Positions 34,874 to 45,600 of a DNA stretch of 64,000 nt are shown in pieces. The stretch lies in assembly GCA_947166105.1 (NCBI GenBank), contig CAMVCZ010000001.1:1-64000 (forward strand), written 5' to 3'. The position numbers were made by a program, and so were the translations under genes. Source of the DNA: an uncultured Bacteroidales bacterium. Its GTDB lineage: Bacteria; Bacteroidota; Bacteroidia; Bacteroidales; F082. The notes below the pieces were generated by a model that saw nothing but the letters and a program-made list of their open reading frames with translations, was not told where the DNA came from and ran no database searches. Numbering within the stretch: the first letter of the stretch is position 1; each line of letters opens with the position of its first letter.

Positions 34874-35605
34874 ATGATAGGTTTTTTCCATAAGAATCTG
34901 CCAGAGGATTTCTTCAAGGGTGCATGTGACATCCATTGTCACTTGCTCCCTGGGGTGGATGACGGTTTCCCGACCACAGAAAAGTCACTTCATGCCTTGC
35001 AAAAGTTAGAGGAACGAGGTGTTCGGAAGATGATACTGACCCCTCATTTTATGAAGGACTATCCTGAAAATGAAAGGGAAAGCATCATGGCTCAATTTGA
35101 ATCATACAAGGCTGAAGCGGCCAAAGTGAGTGGGATTGAGTTGCACCTCGGAGCTGAATACATGCTTGATGCTTGTTTTATGAACCATTTCAAGCAAGGA
35201 TTCCTGACTTTGGGGAAGAAGGGCAAGCATGTGCTCTGCGAAACCTCGTATCTGATGTATGAACATGGCATCTCTGAGATGCTTTATGACATCATGTGTG
35301 AGGAATATCAGCCTATTATCGCCCATCCTGAGCGGTATGAATATGCCGTGAGGGACAATTATTTCAGATGGAGGGACAAGCAGTACAAATTCCAATTGAA
35401 CCTGCTCTCATTGTCGGGAGCATACGGAAAACCCGCGTTGGTGAAATCGCATTATTTGCTGAAGGAAGGCATGTATGAATTTGTGGGTTCTGACATGCAT
35501 AATTTGGACAATTTCCGTCGGTTCCTTCCCGAAATCCGTTTGACGAAGAAGGAAATGGAAAGGTTGGAACAATTGATTGAAAACAACAAGAAACTCTTCG
35601 ACTAA
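34874..35605 (+). CDS. PHP-type protein-tyrosine phosphatase (CpsB/YwqE-like)
   Basis: 243 residues. The metal-binding motifs of the PHP fold are present: ACDIHCHLLPGVDDG, ILTPHFMKDYPEN, IIAHPERYEYAV and FVGSDMHNLDNFR. The CpsB/Wzb-like class dephosphorylates the tyrosine tail of Wzc and so cycles the exporter. It begins 12 nt after the kinase gene and ends the capsule operon in front of a terminator. Manganese dependence is known for the family, not shown here. Confidence 0.9.
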   Translation: MIGFFHKNLPEDFFKGACDIHCHLLPGVDDGFPTTEKSLHALQKLEERGVRKMILTPHFMKDYPENERESIMAQFESYKAEAAKVSGIELHLGAEYMLDACFMNHFKQGFLTLGKKGKHVLCETSYLMYEHGISEMLYDIMCEEYQPIIAHPERYEYAVRDNYFRWRDKQYKFQLNLLSLSGAYGKPALVKSHYLLKEGMYEFVGSDMHNLDNFRRFLPEIRLTKKEMERLEQLIENNKKLFD

Positions 35606-35630
35606 CCTTCCAAAGGATTTCAAAAAACAA

Positions 35631-35670
35631 CAATCCCGATGGGGCTTTCTCATCGGGATTGTTTGTTTGT
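35631..35670 (+). terminator. Rho-independent terminator closing the capsule operon
   Basis: Perfect inverted repeat CAATCCCGATG ... CATCGGGATTG (35631-35641 and 35651-35661) with a 9-nt loop, followed by TTTGTTTGT. The upstream side is A-rich, so it may also work for the oppositely oriented dcp gene that ends just beyond. Confidence 0.8.
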
Positions 35671-35702
35671 AGGGCTGTCACATTGTGGCAGCCCATGTGG
35701 TT

Positions 35703-37853
35703 TTATTTCAGTCCGCGTGCCCTCAGATAAGGCTCATAGTCAGGGTCTTGGCCACGGAACTTGCGGTATTGCACCATGCCTTCGTCGTTGCCACACTCTT
35801 GAAGGCAGTTCTTGCGGAACGAAGCGGCCAACTCGGGATTGAAAAGATTGCCTGAACTCTTGAAGTAGTTGAAGGCGTCCTTGTCCAAAACCTCGGCCCA
35901 AGTGTAGGCATAGTAACCTGCACTATAACCACCGTTGAAGATGTGAGCGAAATTGGTGCTGCGGTAGCGGGGCAGAATCTCGCGCATCAGGCCGATGGCA
36001 TCCATCTGCTGCTTCTCGAAAGCATCCACATCAAGCTCGTTGATTTCATCAATGGAAGTGATTTCGTGGAACTTCATATCCAATATGGAGGCGGCAATGA
36101 GTTCGGTGGTCATGAAGCCTTGGTTGAACAGGGCACTGTTCTCAATCTTGGCGATGAGACTGTCGGGCATTGGCTCGCCGGTTTTGTAATGCTTGGCATA
36201 CATGCGGATGACCTCTGGCTCGGCCACCCAGTTTTCCATGATTTGCGAAGGCATTTCCACATAGTCGTGGGGCACATTGCCACAAGTACGGCTATAGAGG
36301 CCGTCGCTGAAGAAAGCGTGCAGCGAGTGGCCAAACTCGTGCCACATGGTCTCAGTTTCGTCCCAAGTGAGCAGGGCAGGAGTGTCGCCCGAAGCAGGAG
36401 TGAAGTTCATCACGAGAGAAACAACTGGATAAATTTTCTTTCCGTTGATGTCGTGGCCGCTCTCACGGAAACTGGTACACCATGCGCCGCCGCTCTTCGA
36501 TTCGCGTGGATAGTAGTCTAAATAGAGGATGCCGAGGAAATCGCCGTTGGCTTCCTTCACCTCGTAGGTTTCCACGCCAGGATAGTAGATGGGCAAGTTG
36601 GTGTTTTGTGTGAAGGTGATGCCATACAACTTATTGGCAGCCATGAACATACCGTTTCTGACGTTATCGACGGTGAGATAGGGCTTGATGTAATTCTCGT
36701 CGAAGTCGTATTTGGCCTTGCGGAGTTTTTCGGCGTAGTACCACCAGTCAAAGCCTTGTATTTCAATAGCCTCGTTCTCTTCGTTTTCACATTCTTTGTC
36801 GGAGATTTCTTGCATTTCGGCAAGTTCCTTCTTGGCTAACTGTTGCGCGGGATTGAATATGTTGATGAGGAACTTGTCAACCGTTTTGGAGTCTTGAGCC
36901 ATGTTGACGGCAAGGACATAGTCGGCAAAGTTTTCATAGCCAAAGAGTTGTGCTTTCTTTAGTCTCAGTTCCAGCATTTGCTTGATGATGGCCTTGTTGT
37001 CGTACTCGTTGTTGTTGTCGCCACGGTTGTAGTAGGCGTTGTACATTTTTTCGCGCAATCTCCTGTTTTCGGCAAATTGCAGGAAGGGGATGAGGCTGGG
37101 CTTCGAGAGCGTGAACACCCACTTGCCTTCCATGCCATCAGCTTTGGCTTGCTCGGCGGCAGCATCGATGCTAGTTTGCGGCAGTCCAGCGAGGTTTTCT
37201 TCCTTGTCGATGACGAGTTTGAAATTGGCGTTCTCCTTCAGTAAGTTGTTGCCAAATTGTAGGCTCAAAGTCGAGAGTTGCTCGTTGATTTGGCTCAATT
37301 CGGCTTGCTTGTCGGCAGGCAGGGCGGCACCGTTGCGCACGAAATCCTGATGGTATTTTTCCACCACGCGGATTTGCTGGTCGTCCAAACCCATTTCGTT
37401 GCGGTGTTGATACACATAGTCGATGCGCTCGAAAAGTTTGGGGTTCATCATAATGGCGTCGCCATGTTTCGAGAGCATGGGCAGCACCTGCTCGGCGATG
37501 GCAATCATTTCGTCGTTGGTCAGGCACTCGTTGAGATTGAAGAACACGTTGCTTACACGGTCGAGAGTTTCGCCCGACTTGTCGAAAGGCAGGATGGTGT
37601 TTTGGAAGGTTGGAGTTTCAGAATTGTTGGCAATGGCCTCGATTTCAGCCTGTTGCTCCTTGATGCCCGCCTCAAAAGCAGGCATGTAATGCTCGATTTT
37701 GATCTGGTCGAATGGCGGCACTTGGAAAGGTGTCGTGTACTCGGTCAGGAAGGGATTCGGGCCTGCGGCCTCGGTTTTCTGTTCGGGCTTCGAGGTACAT
37801 GAAGCCAATGTGATTACGCTCAATGCGATCATGTTGATGATTTTTTTTGTCAT
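35703..37853 (-). CDS. dcp: M3 family metallopeptidase, peptidyl-dipeptidase Dcp (lipoprotein)
   Basis: 716 residues. The zinc motif TMWHEFGHSLHAFF (HExxH) stands in the C-terminal third, followed by the glutamate helix region VEMPSQIMENW, as in Dcp/thimet oligopeptidases. The N-terminus is a lipoprotein signal (lipobox LASC, then TSKPEQKTE), so the enzyme would be anchored in the periplasm or outer membrane and release dipeptides from peptides. It faces the capsule operon tail to tail. Confidence 0.93.
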   Translation of the reverse strand: MTKKIINMIALSVITLASCTSKPEQKTEAAGPNPFLTEYTTPFQVPPFDQIKIEHYMPAFEAGIKEQQAEIEAIANNSETPTFQNTILPFDKSGETLDRVSNVFFNLNECLTNDEMIAIAEQVLPMLSKHGDAIMMNPKLFERIDYVYQHRNEMGLDDQQIRVVEKYHQDFVRNGAALPADKQAELSQINEQLSTLSLQFGNNLLKENANFKLVIDKEENLAGLPQTSIDAAAEQAKADGMEGKWVFTLSKPSLIPFLQFAENRRLREKMYNAYYNRGDNNNEYDNKAIIKQMLELRLKKAQLFGYENFADYVLAVNMAQDSKTVDKFLINIFNPAQQLAKKELAEMQEISDKECENEENEAIEIQGFDWWYYAEKLRKAKYDFDENYIKPYLTVDNVRNGMFMAANKLYGITFTQNTNLPIYYPGVETYEVKEANGDFLGILYLDYYPRESKSGGAWCTSFRESGHDINGKKIYPVVSLVMNFTPASGDTPALLTWDETETMWHEFGHSLHAFFSDGLYSRTCGNVPHDYVEMPSQIMENWVAEPEVIRMYAKHYKTGEPMPDSLIAKIENSALFNQGFMTTELIAASILDMKFHEITSIDEINELDVDAFEKQQMDAIGLMREILPRYRSTNFAHIFNGGYSAGYYAYTWAEVLDKDAFNYFKSSGNLFNPELAASFRKNCLQECGNDEGMVQYRKFRGQDPDYEPYLRARGLK

Positions 37854-37885
37854 ATAGATTTAATTTAAGGATTCTTTTGCCGCTG

Positions 37886-37893
37886 CAAAGATA
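37886..37893 (-). promoter_or_regulatory. -7 promoter box of dcp (TATCTTTG)
   Basis: On the minus strand TATCTTTG followed by C, about 33 nt upstream of the dcp start; matches the Bacteroidota TAnnTTTG consensus. The divergent box for the debranching gene lies about 40 bp away. Confidence 0.5.
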
Positions 37894-37930
37894 ATAAATG
37901 TTGTTTTTATTTTCGTTTGGAAAAAAGCAC

Positions 37931-37938
37931 TATTTTTG
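37931..37938 (+). promoter_or_regulatory. -7 promoter box of the glycogen operon (TATTTTTG)
   Basis: TATTTTTG in the 124-bp divergent space between dcp and the debranching enzyme, 40 nt before the ATG at 37978. Matches TAnnTTTG; the -33 element is less clear (TTTG at 37916 is too close). Confidence 0.5.
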
Positions 37939-37977
37939 TAGCAATTTACCATTAGAATATCAAGCATAAAACATACT

Positions 37978-39945
37978 ATGAGTTACATTTCTTGGGACAA
38001 GAAGAAATTGGTCAATCTGGAGTTTTCGCTCAACCATGAAGTGTTGAGGTCCAATGGTTTAGGCGCTTTCCTCGCCACCACCGTGATTGGCTGCAACACG
38101 CGAAAATACCACGGCTTGTTGGTCGTGCCGCAGCCGCAATTGGACAACAACAACCATGTGCTGCTGTCGAGCCTCGACGAAACCATCATAGAAAACAAGG
38201 AGGAATTCCACCTCGGCGTACACATGTACCCCGATGGTGTCTTTGCTCCGCGTGGCCACAAATACCTCCGCGACTTCACCGCCGACCCCATGCCGAAACT
38301 GACTTACCGCATCGGCAACATCGTGCTCGACAAGGAGTTGATTTTCTCCTCCACCGAGGCACGGCTCTTTGTGCGCTACACTTTGCGCGAGGCTGCGGTG
38401 CCGATTACGCTGCGCGTTTTGCCTTTCTTGGCTTTCCGCAATGTCCACATGCTGACACACGAGAATTATGATGCCAGCCGAAAGGTGGAAATGGTGAAAA
38501 ACGGCGCATCGTGGCAACTTTACAAAGACTATTCGAGGCTGTATTTGCAGTTCTCGAAGGCGGTGGAATACACGCATGTGCCGCATTGGTACTACAATAT
38601 GTTCTACATTCGTGAGCAGGAGCGTGGCTACGAAGCCATTGAGGATCAGTTTGTTCCTGGGTTCTTTGAACTTCAGATGAAGCAAGGCGACACGGTGATT
38701 CTTTCTGTAAGTTTGGAAGAGCAGAATCCAGCGGCCATCAAGCGGCAATGTGAGGCGGAAGTGAAAAGACTGTTGCCCCAAACGAGTTACGAGGATTGCT
38801 TGCTGAAAGCCGCACAGCAGTTTATTATCCGCGATTCGCAAGGAACAAGGCTGTGGGCAGGGTTCCCGTGGTTCGGCTCATGCAGTCGCGACACTTTCCT
38901 TTCGTTGCCAGGCATCACTTTGGCACAAGGCGACGAAAAGACTTTCAAGGAGGCTTTGGACTACCTCGTTGAAAGGATGCAAGGTCCGTTCTTCCCGCAT
39001 CGCTATTACCAGAAGAGCCTGTATTTCACGGCAGTAGACTCTCCGCTATGGTTCTTCTATGTGCTGCAACTCTATGAGAAGATGCTCGGCAAGGACAAGA
39101 AGGACATTTGGAAGAAATACAAGAAGCCGATGACGACCATTTTGGAGAGTTTCATCGAAGGCACCGACTTCAATGTGCATACCTTGGACAGCGGCCTGCT
39201 TTACGCTGGCAACCGCGACTTGGCTTTGACTTGGATGAATGTTTTCGCACAAGGAAGACCTTGGACACCGCGAACAGGCTTGGCGATTGAGGTCAATGCT
39301 TTGTGGTATAATGCATTGCGTTATGCTGTTGAACTCCTGAAAGAAGCCGAACCTAAGAGTGTATTGCTGAAGAAATGGCAGACTTTGGCCGACAAGGTGA
39401 AAGTTTCGTTTGCCGACACCTTTGTTAATAAAGAGCGTGGTGGATTCTACGACTATGTGAACAGCAACGAGAAAAACACGCAGGTGCGTCCTAACATGAT
39501 GATTGCGGCGGCCTTGCCCTATAGCCCGATGAGCGACGAGCAGCAAAAACTCGCTTTCGATATTGCCCATTCCGAATTGCTGACTACCAGAGGAATACGT
39601 TCCCTTTCGCCTAACGATGAGAACTATAAAGGTATCAGCATTGGCAACCATTCGGAACGTGAACGTGCCTATCATAACGGCACCACATTCCCTTGGTTGA
39701 TAGCGTTTTACGCCGATTTGTCGGTGAAATTGTTCGGGAAGACTTCGCTACCTTATTTGGAAGACCTTTACAACGGTTTCGAGGAAGCCATCAAGGAAAA
39801 TGGAATCGGCACGGTTTCAGAGATTTACGACGGCAATCCGCCTTTCGAAGCGCGTGGTTGCATCTCGCAATCGACGAGCGTGGGTGCTTTGCTTTATCTC
39901 AAGTATTTGATTGACGAACTAAATAAGAAAGGAGGCTCAAAATGA
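37978..39945 (+). CDS. Glycogen debranching enzyme (amylo-alpha-1,6-glucosidase type)
   Basis: 655 residues. The N-terminal domain (LRSNGLGAFLATTVIGCNTR with KYHGLLVV) and the GH133/GDE_C (alpha/alpha)6 barrel (AGFPWFGSCSRDTFLSLPG; IDGN-like FDVHTLD region; NHSERERAYHNGTTFPW) match the bacterial/archaeal debranching family. It removes alpha-1,6 branches in the cytoplasm, with no signal peptide. The next gene overlaps by 4 nt; with the GT4, GH57 and GT3-GT35 genes it forms a complete glycogen-turnover operon. Confidence 0.92.
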   Translation: MSYISWDKKKLVNLEFSLNHEVLRSNGLGAFLATTVIGCNTRKYHGLLVVPQPQLDNNNHVLLSSLDETIIENKEEFHLGVHMYPDGVFAPRGHKYLRDFTADPMPKLTYRIGNIVLDKELIFSSTEARLFVRYTLREAAVPITLRVLPFLAFRNVHMLTHENYDASRKVEMVKNGASWQLYKDYSRLYLQFSKAVEYTHVPHWYYNMFYIREQERGYEAIEDQFVPGFFELQMKQGDTVILSVSLEEQNPAAIKRQCEAEVKRLLPQTSYEDCLLKAAQQFIIRDSQGTRLWAGFPWFGSCSRDTFLSLPGITLAQGDEKTFKEALDYLVERMQGPFFPHRYYQKSLYFTAVDSPLWFFYVLQLYEKMLGKDKKDIWKKYKKPMTTILESFIEGTDFNVHTLDSGLLYAGNRDLALTWMNVFAQGRPWTPRTGLAIEVNALWYNALRYAVELLKEAEPKSVLLKKWQTLADKVKVSFADTFVNKERGGFYDYVNSNEKNTQVRPNMMIAAALPYSPMSDEQQKLAFDIAHSELLTTRGIRSLSPNDENYKGISIGNHSERERAYHNGTTFPWLIAFYADLSVKLFGKTSLPYLEDLYNGFEEAIKENGIGTVSEIYDGNPPFEARGCISQSTSVGALLYLKYLIDELNKKGGSK

Positions 39946-41228
39946 GAGTCTTGATGTTTGGGTGGGAGTTTCCGCCCCATATTACCGGCGGCCTTGGAAC
40001 GGCTTGCTTTGGCATGACTAAAGGTTTGGCCAAGAATGATGTGGACGTGCTTTTCGTGGTGCCCCGTGCCTACGGCGACGAGGACGAAACCAATGTGCGC
40101 CTCCTCAACGCCAGCGACGTGACCATCGACATCGACCACGAGAAAGATCGCAGTTATTGGGAACGTGTTCAGTATATGGAGATTGGCTCCAACATCATTC
40201 CGTATGTTGGGCCGGAACAATTTGTCAATGTTTTGGAAAGCGACCGCCATGTAGTGGAAAACTTCAATCACACAGGTTCGGTGTTTGCGCCCAATTACCA
40301 GTTTTCTGGCAAATATGGCATGAACCTGATGGAAGAGGTGGCACGCTATGCATTGATTGGCTCGTCGTTGGCCACGAAATACGACTTCGATGTCATCCAC
40401 GCCCACGACTGGCTGACTTATTCTGCGGGCATCGCTGCGAAGGAAACCACGGGCAAACCGCTTGTGGTGCACATGCATGCCACAGAGTTTGACCGCTCAG
40501 GCGAGAACATCAACACGGATGTGTACGCCATCGAAAAGCGAGGCATGGAAGCCGCCGACCGCGTTATCACGGTGAGCAACCTGACGCGCAACATCGTTAT
40601 TAATAAATATGGTATCGACCCTGCTAAGGTCGTGACGGTACACAACGCCGTGGAACCCAACGACAAGCCCAAGTCGGAATATGAGCGCAGTGGCTTGGAT
40701 GCCAAGGTGGTGACTTTCCTCGGGAGAATCACCTACCAGAAAGGCCCCGAGTATTTCATTGAGGCGGCCTACAAAATCCATCAAGTCGATCCAAGCATCC
40801 ATTTCGTGATGGCAGGCACGGGTGATATGCTTGAAGGCATGATTCGCCGCGTGGCGCAACTTGGCATGGGCAGTCATTTCCACTTCACGGGCTTCTTGAA
40901 AGGTGAGGCCGTCGACCAGATGTTTGCCATGACCGATGTGTTTGTAATGCCTTCAATATCAGAGCCTTTTGGTATCGTTCCGTTGGAGGCCATGCGCCTC
41001 AACGTGCCAGTGGTCATCAGCAAGCAGTCGGGCGTTTCGGAGGTGGTGAAGCACGCCTTGAAGGTCGACTTCTGGGACATCAACGGCCTGGCCGACGCCA
41101 TCTACGCCCTGTGCCACTACAAGCCCCTGGCCGACTGCTTCAAGGACGAAGGCAAGGACGAGGTGGACAGCCTCAAGTGGGAAGCCGCCGCAAAGAAGAT
41201 TAAGTCGGTTTATGAGTCTGTGGTTTAA
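39942..41228 (+). CDS. GT4 glycosyltransferase of the glycogen operon
   Basis: 428 residues, GT-B fold. MFGWEFPPHITGGLGTACFG is the glycine-rich N-terminal loop of glycogen/starch synthase-like GT4/GT5 enzymes, IHAHDWLTYSAGIAAK follows, and SISEPFGIVPLEAMRL holds the EX7E motif. It may make alpha-1,4-glucan or a related oligosaccharide from NDP-glucose. Its position, coupled to the debranching gene and before a GH57 gene, is conserved in the Bacteroidales I know. Sugar donor not determined. Confidence 0.88.
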   Translation: MRVLMFGWEFPPHITGGLGTACFGMTKGLAKNDVDVLFVVPRAYGDEDETNVRLLNASDVTIDIDHEKDRSYWERVQYMEIGSNIIPYVGPEQFVNVLESDRHVVENFNHTGSVFAPNYQFSGKYGMNLMEEVARYALIGSSLATKYDFDVIHAHDWLTYSAGIAAKETTGKPLVVHMHATEFDRSGENINTDVYAIEKRGMEAADRVITVSNLTRNIVINKYGIDPAKVVTVHNAVEPNDKPKSEYERSGLDAKVVTFLGRITYQKGPEYFIEAAYKIHQVDPSIHFVMAGTGDMLEGMIRRVAQLGMGSHFHFTGFLKGEAVDQMFAMTDVFVMPSISEPFGIVPLEAMRLNVPVVISKQSGVSEVVKHALKVDFWDINGLADAIYALCHYKPLADCFKDEGKDEVDSLKWEAAAKKIKSVYESVV

Positions 41229-41254
41229 TTAACGAATAATAAAAAACACATAAT

Positions 41255-42463
41255 ATGAGCAAGTCAATCTGTTTCTATTTCCAAGTGCATCAACCTTACA
41301 GGCTTCGCACGTATCGTTTCTTCGAAATCGGGAAGAAACATTATTACTATGACGACTACAGCAACCGCATGATTATGAGGCGGGTGGCGGAGAAGTGCTA
41401 CCTGCCCATGAACGAGTTGCTGATGAAGCAAATCGAGAAGTTTGGCGACAAAGTCAAGTTTGCTTTCTCGTTTTCGGGCGTGGTCATTGAGCAGATGGAG
41501 CAGTATGCCCCAGAGGTGTTGGAAAGTTTCCAAAAGTTGGTTGCCACGGGCAAAGTAGAGGTGCTTTCCGAAACCTACGCCCACTCGTTGGCCTCGCTGA
41601 ACAACCCTGACGAGTTCAAGCGTCAGGTGACGGCTCACAAGCACAAGATGAAGGAAGTGTTTGGCGTTACGCCGAAGACCTTCCGCAACACAGAGCTGAT
41701 TTACAGCGACGAAATCGGAGCGGCGGTGGCCGACATGGGCTACAACCTCATGCTTACTGAAGGCGCGAAGCACATCTTGGGTTGGAAGAGTCCTAACTAC
41801 ATGTACGCCAATGCCATCAACCCGAAGCTGAAGGTCTTGTTGCGTAACTTTAAGTTCAGCGACGAGATTGCTTTCCGCTTTGTGCAGGACAGCTTCAAAG
41901 CCGAGGATTTCGTCAATTGGCTCAATGCCTTGCCGGAGGAGGAAGAGGTGGTCAGTATTTTCATGGACTACGAGACTTTTGGCGAGCACCAGTCGGCGGA
42001 AACAGGCATCTTCGATTTTATGGAGGCTTTGCCCGAGGCTGTCTTGACGGGCAGCAAGTTCAAGTTTGCCACTCCACAAGAGTTGGCGAAGAAATTGCAA
42101 CCAGTGAGTGCCGTCCATGTGCCCAATGTACTCTCGTGGAGCGACGAGGAGCGCGACCTTACGGCTTGGTTGGGCAACCCGCTTCAAGACGATGCCTATC
42201 ATGCCTTGTATGACTTGAACGCCAAAGTGCGCCGCATCAAGGATGAGGAATTGCAACAGGATTGGACAATGCTCCAAACCTCAGACCATTTCTATTACAT
42301 GTGTACGAAGTGGCTGTCGGACGGCGTGGTGCACAAGTATTTCAACCATTACGCCTCGCCCTACGATGCCTACGTCAACTACATGAACGTTCTCACCGAC
42401 TTCGCCGATCGCGTGCAGAAACTCTCGAAACGCAAAAAAGAAGTTGTGGAAAGTGTTGAATAA
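41255..42463 (+). CDS. GH57 family glycoside hydrolase (alpha-amylase/4-alpha-glucanotransferase-like)
   Basis: 402 residues. CFYFQVHQPYRLRTYRFFEI is the GH57 region 1, TFRNTELIYSDEIG carries an acidic residue at the nucleophile region, and VSIFMDYETFGEHQ is the acid/base region. No signal peptide, so cytoplasmic. GH57 members hydrolyse or transfer alpha-glucans, some being branching enzymes; the operon lacks a separate GH13 branching enzyme, so this role is possible. Preceded by a 26-nt gap with A-rich leader. Confidence 0.88.
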   Translation: MSKSICFYFQVHQPYRLRTYRFFEIGKKHYYYDDYSNRMIMRRVAEKCYLPMNELLMKQIEKFGDKVKFAFSFSGVVIEQMEQYAPEVLESFQKLVATGKVEVLSETYAHSLASLNNPDEFKRQVTAHKHKMKEVFGVTPKTFRNTELIYSDEIGAAVADMGYNLMLTEGAKHILGWKSPNYMYANAINPKLKVLLRNFKFSDEIAFRFVQDSFKAEDFVNWLNALPEEEEVVSIFMDYETFGEHQSAETGIFDFMEALPEAVLTGSKFKFATPQELAKKLQPVSAVHVPNVLSWSDEERDLTAWLGNPLQDDAYHALYDLNAKVRRIKDEELQQDWTMLQTSDHFYYMCTKWLSDGVVHKYFNHYASPYDAYVNYMNVLTDFADRVQKLSKRKKEVVESVE

Positions 42464-42475
42464 TAAATGATTACG

Positions 42476-42574
42476 AAAAATCACTTTTAGAAAAGCGAAA
42501 ATTGATATAAAAATCACTTTTGGTAAAGTGAAAATCAATACAAAAATCGCTTTTGGAAAAGTGAAAATGCGTAA
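42476..42574. repeat. Three tandem 33-bp units with hairpin potential
   Basis: Units at 42476-42508, 42509-42541 and 42542-42574 share AAAAATCACTTTTGGTAAAG with few changes, each containing a palindromic CACTTTT...AAAGTG that could fold in RNA. They fill most of the 158-bp gap between the GH57 gene and the glycogen synthase/phosphorylase gene. No T-run terminator follows each hairpin. Possible attenuating or mRNA-processing element, or a binding-site array. Confidence 0.85.
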
Positions 42575-42621
42575 AATCTTGAATCTTAAATCTTTAAATA
42601 TTAAATCATAAATACCCCTGA

Positions 42622-45600
42622 ATGAAAAACCCTGAATACCTTTTTGAAACCAGTTGGGAAGTATGCAACATGGTTGGTGGCATCTATACGGTGCTTTCCA
42701 CAAAATCGAATGAAATGCGCCAACTGCTTGGCGACCACTACATTACGGTTGGCCCAGATGTGGTGAAAGAATCGCATGAGACGCTTTATTTTGTCGAGGA
42801 CAACGAACTTTTCCCCGATTGGCGCGAGCGTGCTTTGGCCCAAGGCCTGAAGTTCCGCATCGGTCGCTGGAAAATCGAAAGCAGTCCTATCGCCATTTTG
42901 GTGGACTATACGACTTTGTATCAGACTAAAAATGAGATACTTACTCATCTTTGGGAACAATATGAACTCGACAGTATCCGTGGCCAATGGGATTATGTTG
43001 AGCCTGTGTTGTTCGGCTATGCCGCTGGTCAGGTGATTGAGAATTTTTGCAACTACAACTTGCAGCAAACCAGCAATATAGTGGCACATTTCCATGAGTG
43101 GATGACGGGTTCGGGCGTGCTTTATTTGAAGGAGCATTGCCCACAAGTCGCCACGGTGTTTACCACCCACGCCACTTATCTCGGTCGTGCCATTTCCGGC
43201 AATGGGCTTTCTTTGTACGACAACCTGAAATCCTACCTGCCTTCGGTGATGGCTATGCAGTTTAATGTGGTCTCGCAACAGTCGATGGAGCAGAAGGCCG
43301 CCAAAAACGCTGATGCTTTCACGACGGTGAGTGACATCACAGCGCAGGAATGTGAGCAGTTCCTTTATCGCAAGCCCGATGTGGTGACGATGAATGGCAT
43401 CGACCACACGCAAAGGGAAGAGCCTGAGGCCTTTGCCGAGAAGCGGAAGGAGTCGCGAGAGAAGATCCTGCAAATTGTCGAGACGCTTTGCGGAGAGAAG
43501 ATTGACCGCAACTGCCTGATGGTCATCAATAGTGGCCGTTACGAGTTCAAGAACAAGGGTATCGACCTGTTCATTGAGGCTTTGCGCCGCTTGAACGAAG
43601 ACAAGAACTTGCCGCGTACGGTCGTCGGCGTGATTGCCGTGCCGAGCAACATCGCAGGTCCCTCGAAGGATTTGCAGCATCGCCTTGACGGCACCAACGC
43701 CATCATGGGTCACACTGATTTCCCCGCAACGCACCATGTCTTTGAGTATGAGAACGATGCGATTCTGAATACTTTGCGCAATTCGGCATTGCAAAACGAT
43801 GCCAACGACAAGGTGAAGGTGATGTTTGTGCCGGCCTACCTCAACGGCAGCGACGGCATTTTCAACATGACCTATCCTGAGTTCCTTGCCGCTTTCGATT
43901 TCTCGGTGTTCCCGTCCTATTACGAGCCTTGGGGCTACACGCCGCTTGAAAGCGTTTCGATGGGCATCCCGACTTTGACCTCGGATGTTTCCGGTTTCGG
44001 CAAATTCGTGCAACAAAATTTTGCAGGCAATGAGGCCGTGACCGTGGTGCCGCGTCAGGAGGGAGATGCTAATAAGGTGATTGACGAAATTGTTTCTTCG
44101 ATGCGCCGTTTCCTGAATTTGACCGAAAAAGGCATGACAGAAATTTCGGAAGCTGCTTTGCAGGTGGCCGAAAAACTGCTTTGGAAAGACCTGATTGTCA
44201 ATTATCAAAAGGCTTGGGATGTGGCTCTTGAGAAGTCGGGAGGCCGTCATTACATGATGGAGCCTGTGCCTTATGCCGATATGATGCACGAGGTGGCTTA
44301 CCAAAAGAACGATTCGCCGAGTTGGAAGAAGGTGTTGGTGAAGCCTATTTATTCTCCTGAAATGCAGAAACTTGAGGAACTTTCGCGCAACATCTGGTGG
44401 AGTTGGAATGTGGATGCCATCGAACTCTTTGAGTCCATTGACCCAGAGGCTTGGAAGGTCACAGAGCAGAACCCCGTTGCGCTGATGGGAGGCCTCACGT
44501 TGGAGCAAATCAAGGATTTGGAGGACAATGAGGATTTCATTGAACGCCTGAACAAGGTTTACGACCAGTTCAAGCAATACATGGCCCAACCTTGCCCATG
44601 CAAGGACATGATTGCTTATTTCTGCATGGAATACGGCCTGATGAAGAGCCTGAAGATTTATTCTGGCGGCCTTGGAATTTTGGCTGGCGACTACATGAAA
44701 CAAGCCTCCGATTCCAATGCTAACATGGTGGGAATCGGTCTGTTATACCGTCATGGTTACTTCGCTCAGGAAATCACCGTTTCGGGTGAGCAAAGGGCCG
44801 ACTACATCCCTCAGAAGTTCTCGCAACTGCCGCTCCAACCCGTACTCAACGAAAATGGCGAATGGGTGAAGGTGAGCATCGCTTTCCCGGGTCGCTCGGT
44901 ATTTGCCAAGGCGTGGCGCGTCAATGTGGGTAGGGTAGGGTTGTATCTGCTTGATACCGACATTGAGGAAAACTCGCAGGATGACCGTGGCATCACGAGC
45001 CGGCTCTATGGCGGCGACAGCGAAATGCGCATCAAGCAGGAGATGTTCCTCGGTGTGGGCGGTATTCGCTTGCTCGAAGCCATCGGCCTGAAACCCACGA
45101 TTTACCATTGCAACGAGGGTCACGCGGCCTTCAGCGGCTTGGAACGCCTGCGCGTTTACATCAACAAACATAATCTCGACTTTGATGTCGCTTTGGAGTT
45201 GGTCAGGGCTTCCACCTTGTTCACGACGCACACGCCCGTGCCGGCAGGTCACGATGCCTTTGAGGAACACCTCATTCGTATGTATATGCCTCACTACGCC
45301 AACCGCATGAATATCAGTTGGGAACGTTTCATGGGCTTGGGTCGTTTCAACCCGAAAGACCCGAATGAGAAGTTCTCGATGAGTGTGCTTGCCACCAACC
45401 TTAGCCAAGAGGTGAACGGCGTGAGCAAGATTCACGGTCGCGTGTCGCGCGAGATGTTCCAATCGTTGTGGCCGGGCTATTTCGCCGAGGAAAACCATAT
45501 CGGTCATGTCACCAACGGCGTGCATCTGCCCACTTGGAGCAATCGTCTGTGGCAACGCCTTTATAAGTTGACTTTTGGCCCTGATTACATTGACCATCAG

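Noticed and set aside
37986-38841. Long antisense frame (about 260 codons) in the debranching gene
   Set aside because: Mirror of the coding bias of the + strand gene; no start context or domain.
42476-42574. CRISPR array
   Set aside because: The three 33-bp units are directly adjacent with no unique spacers, and no cas gene is present.
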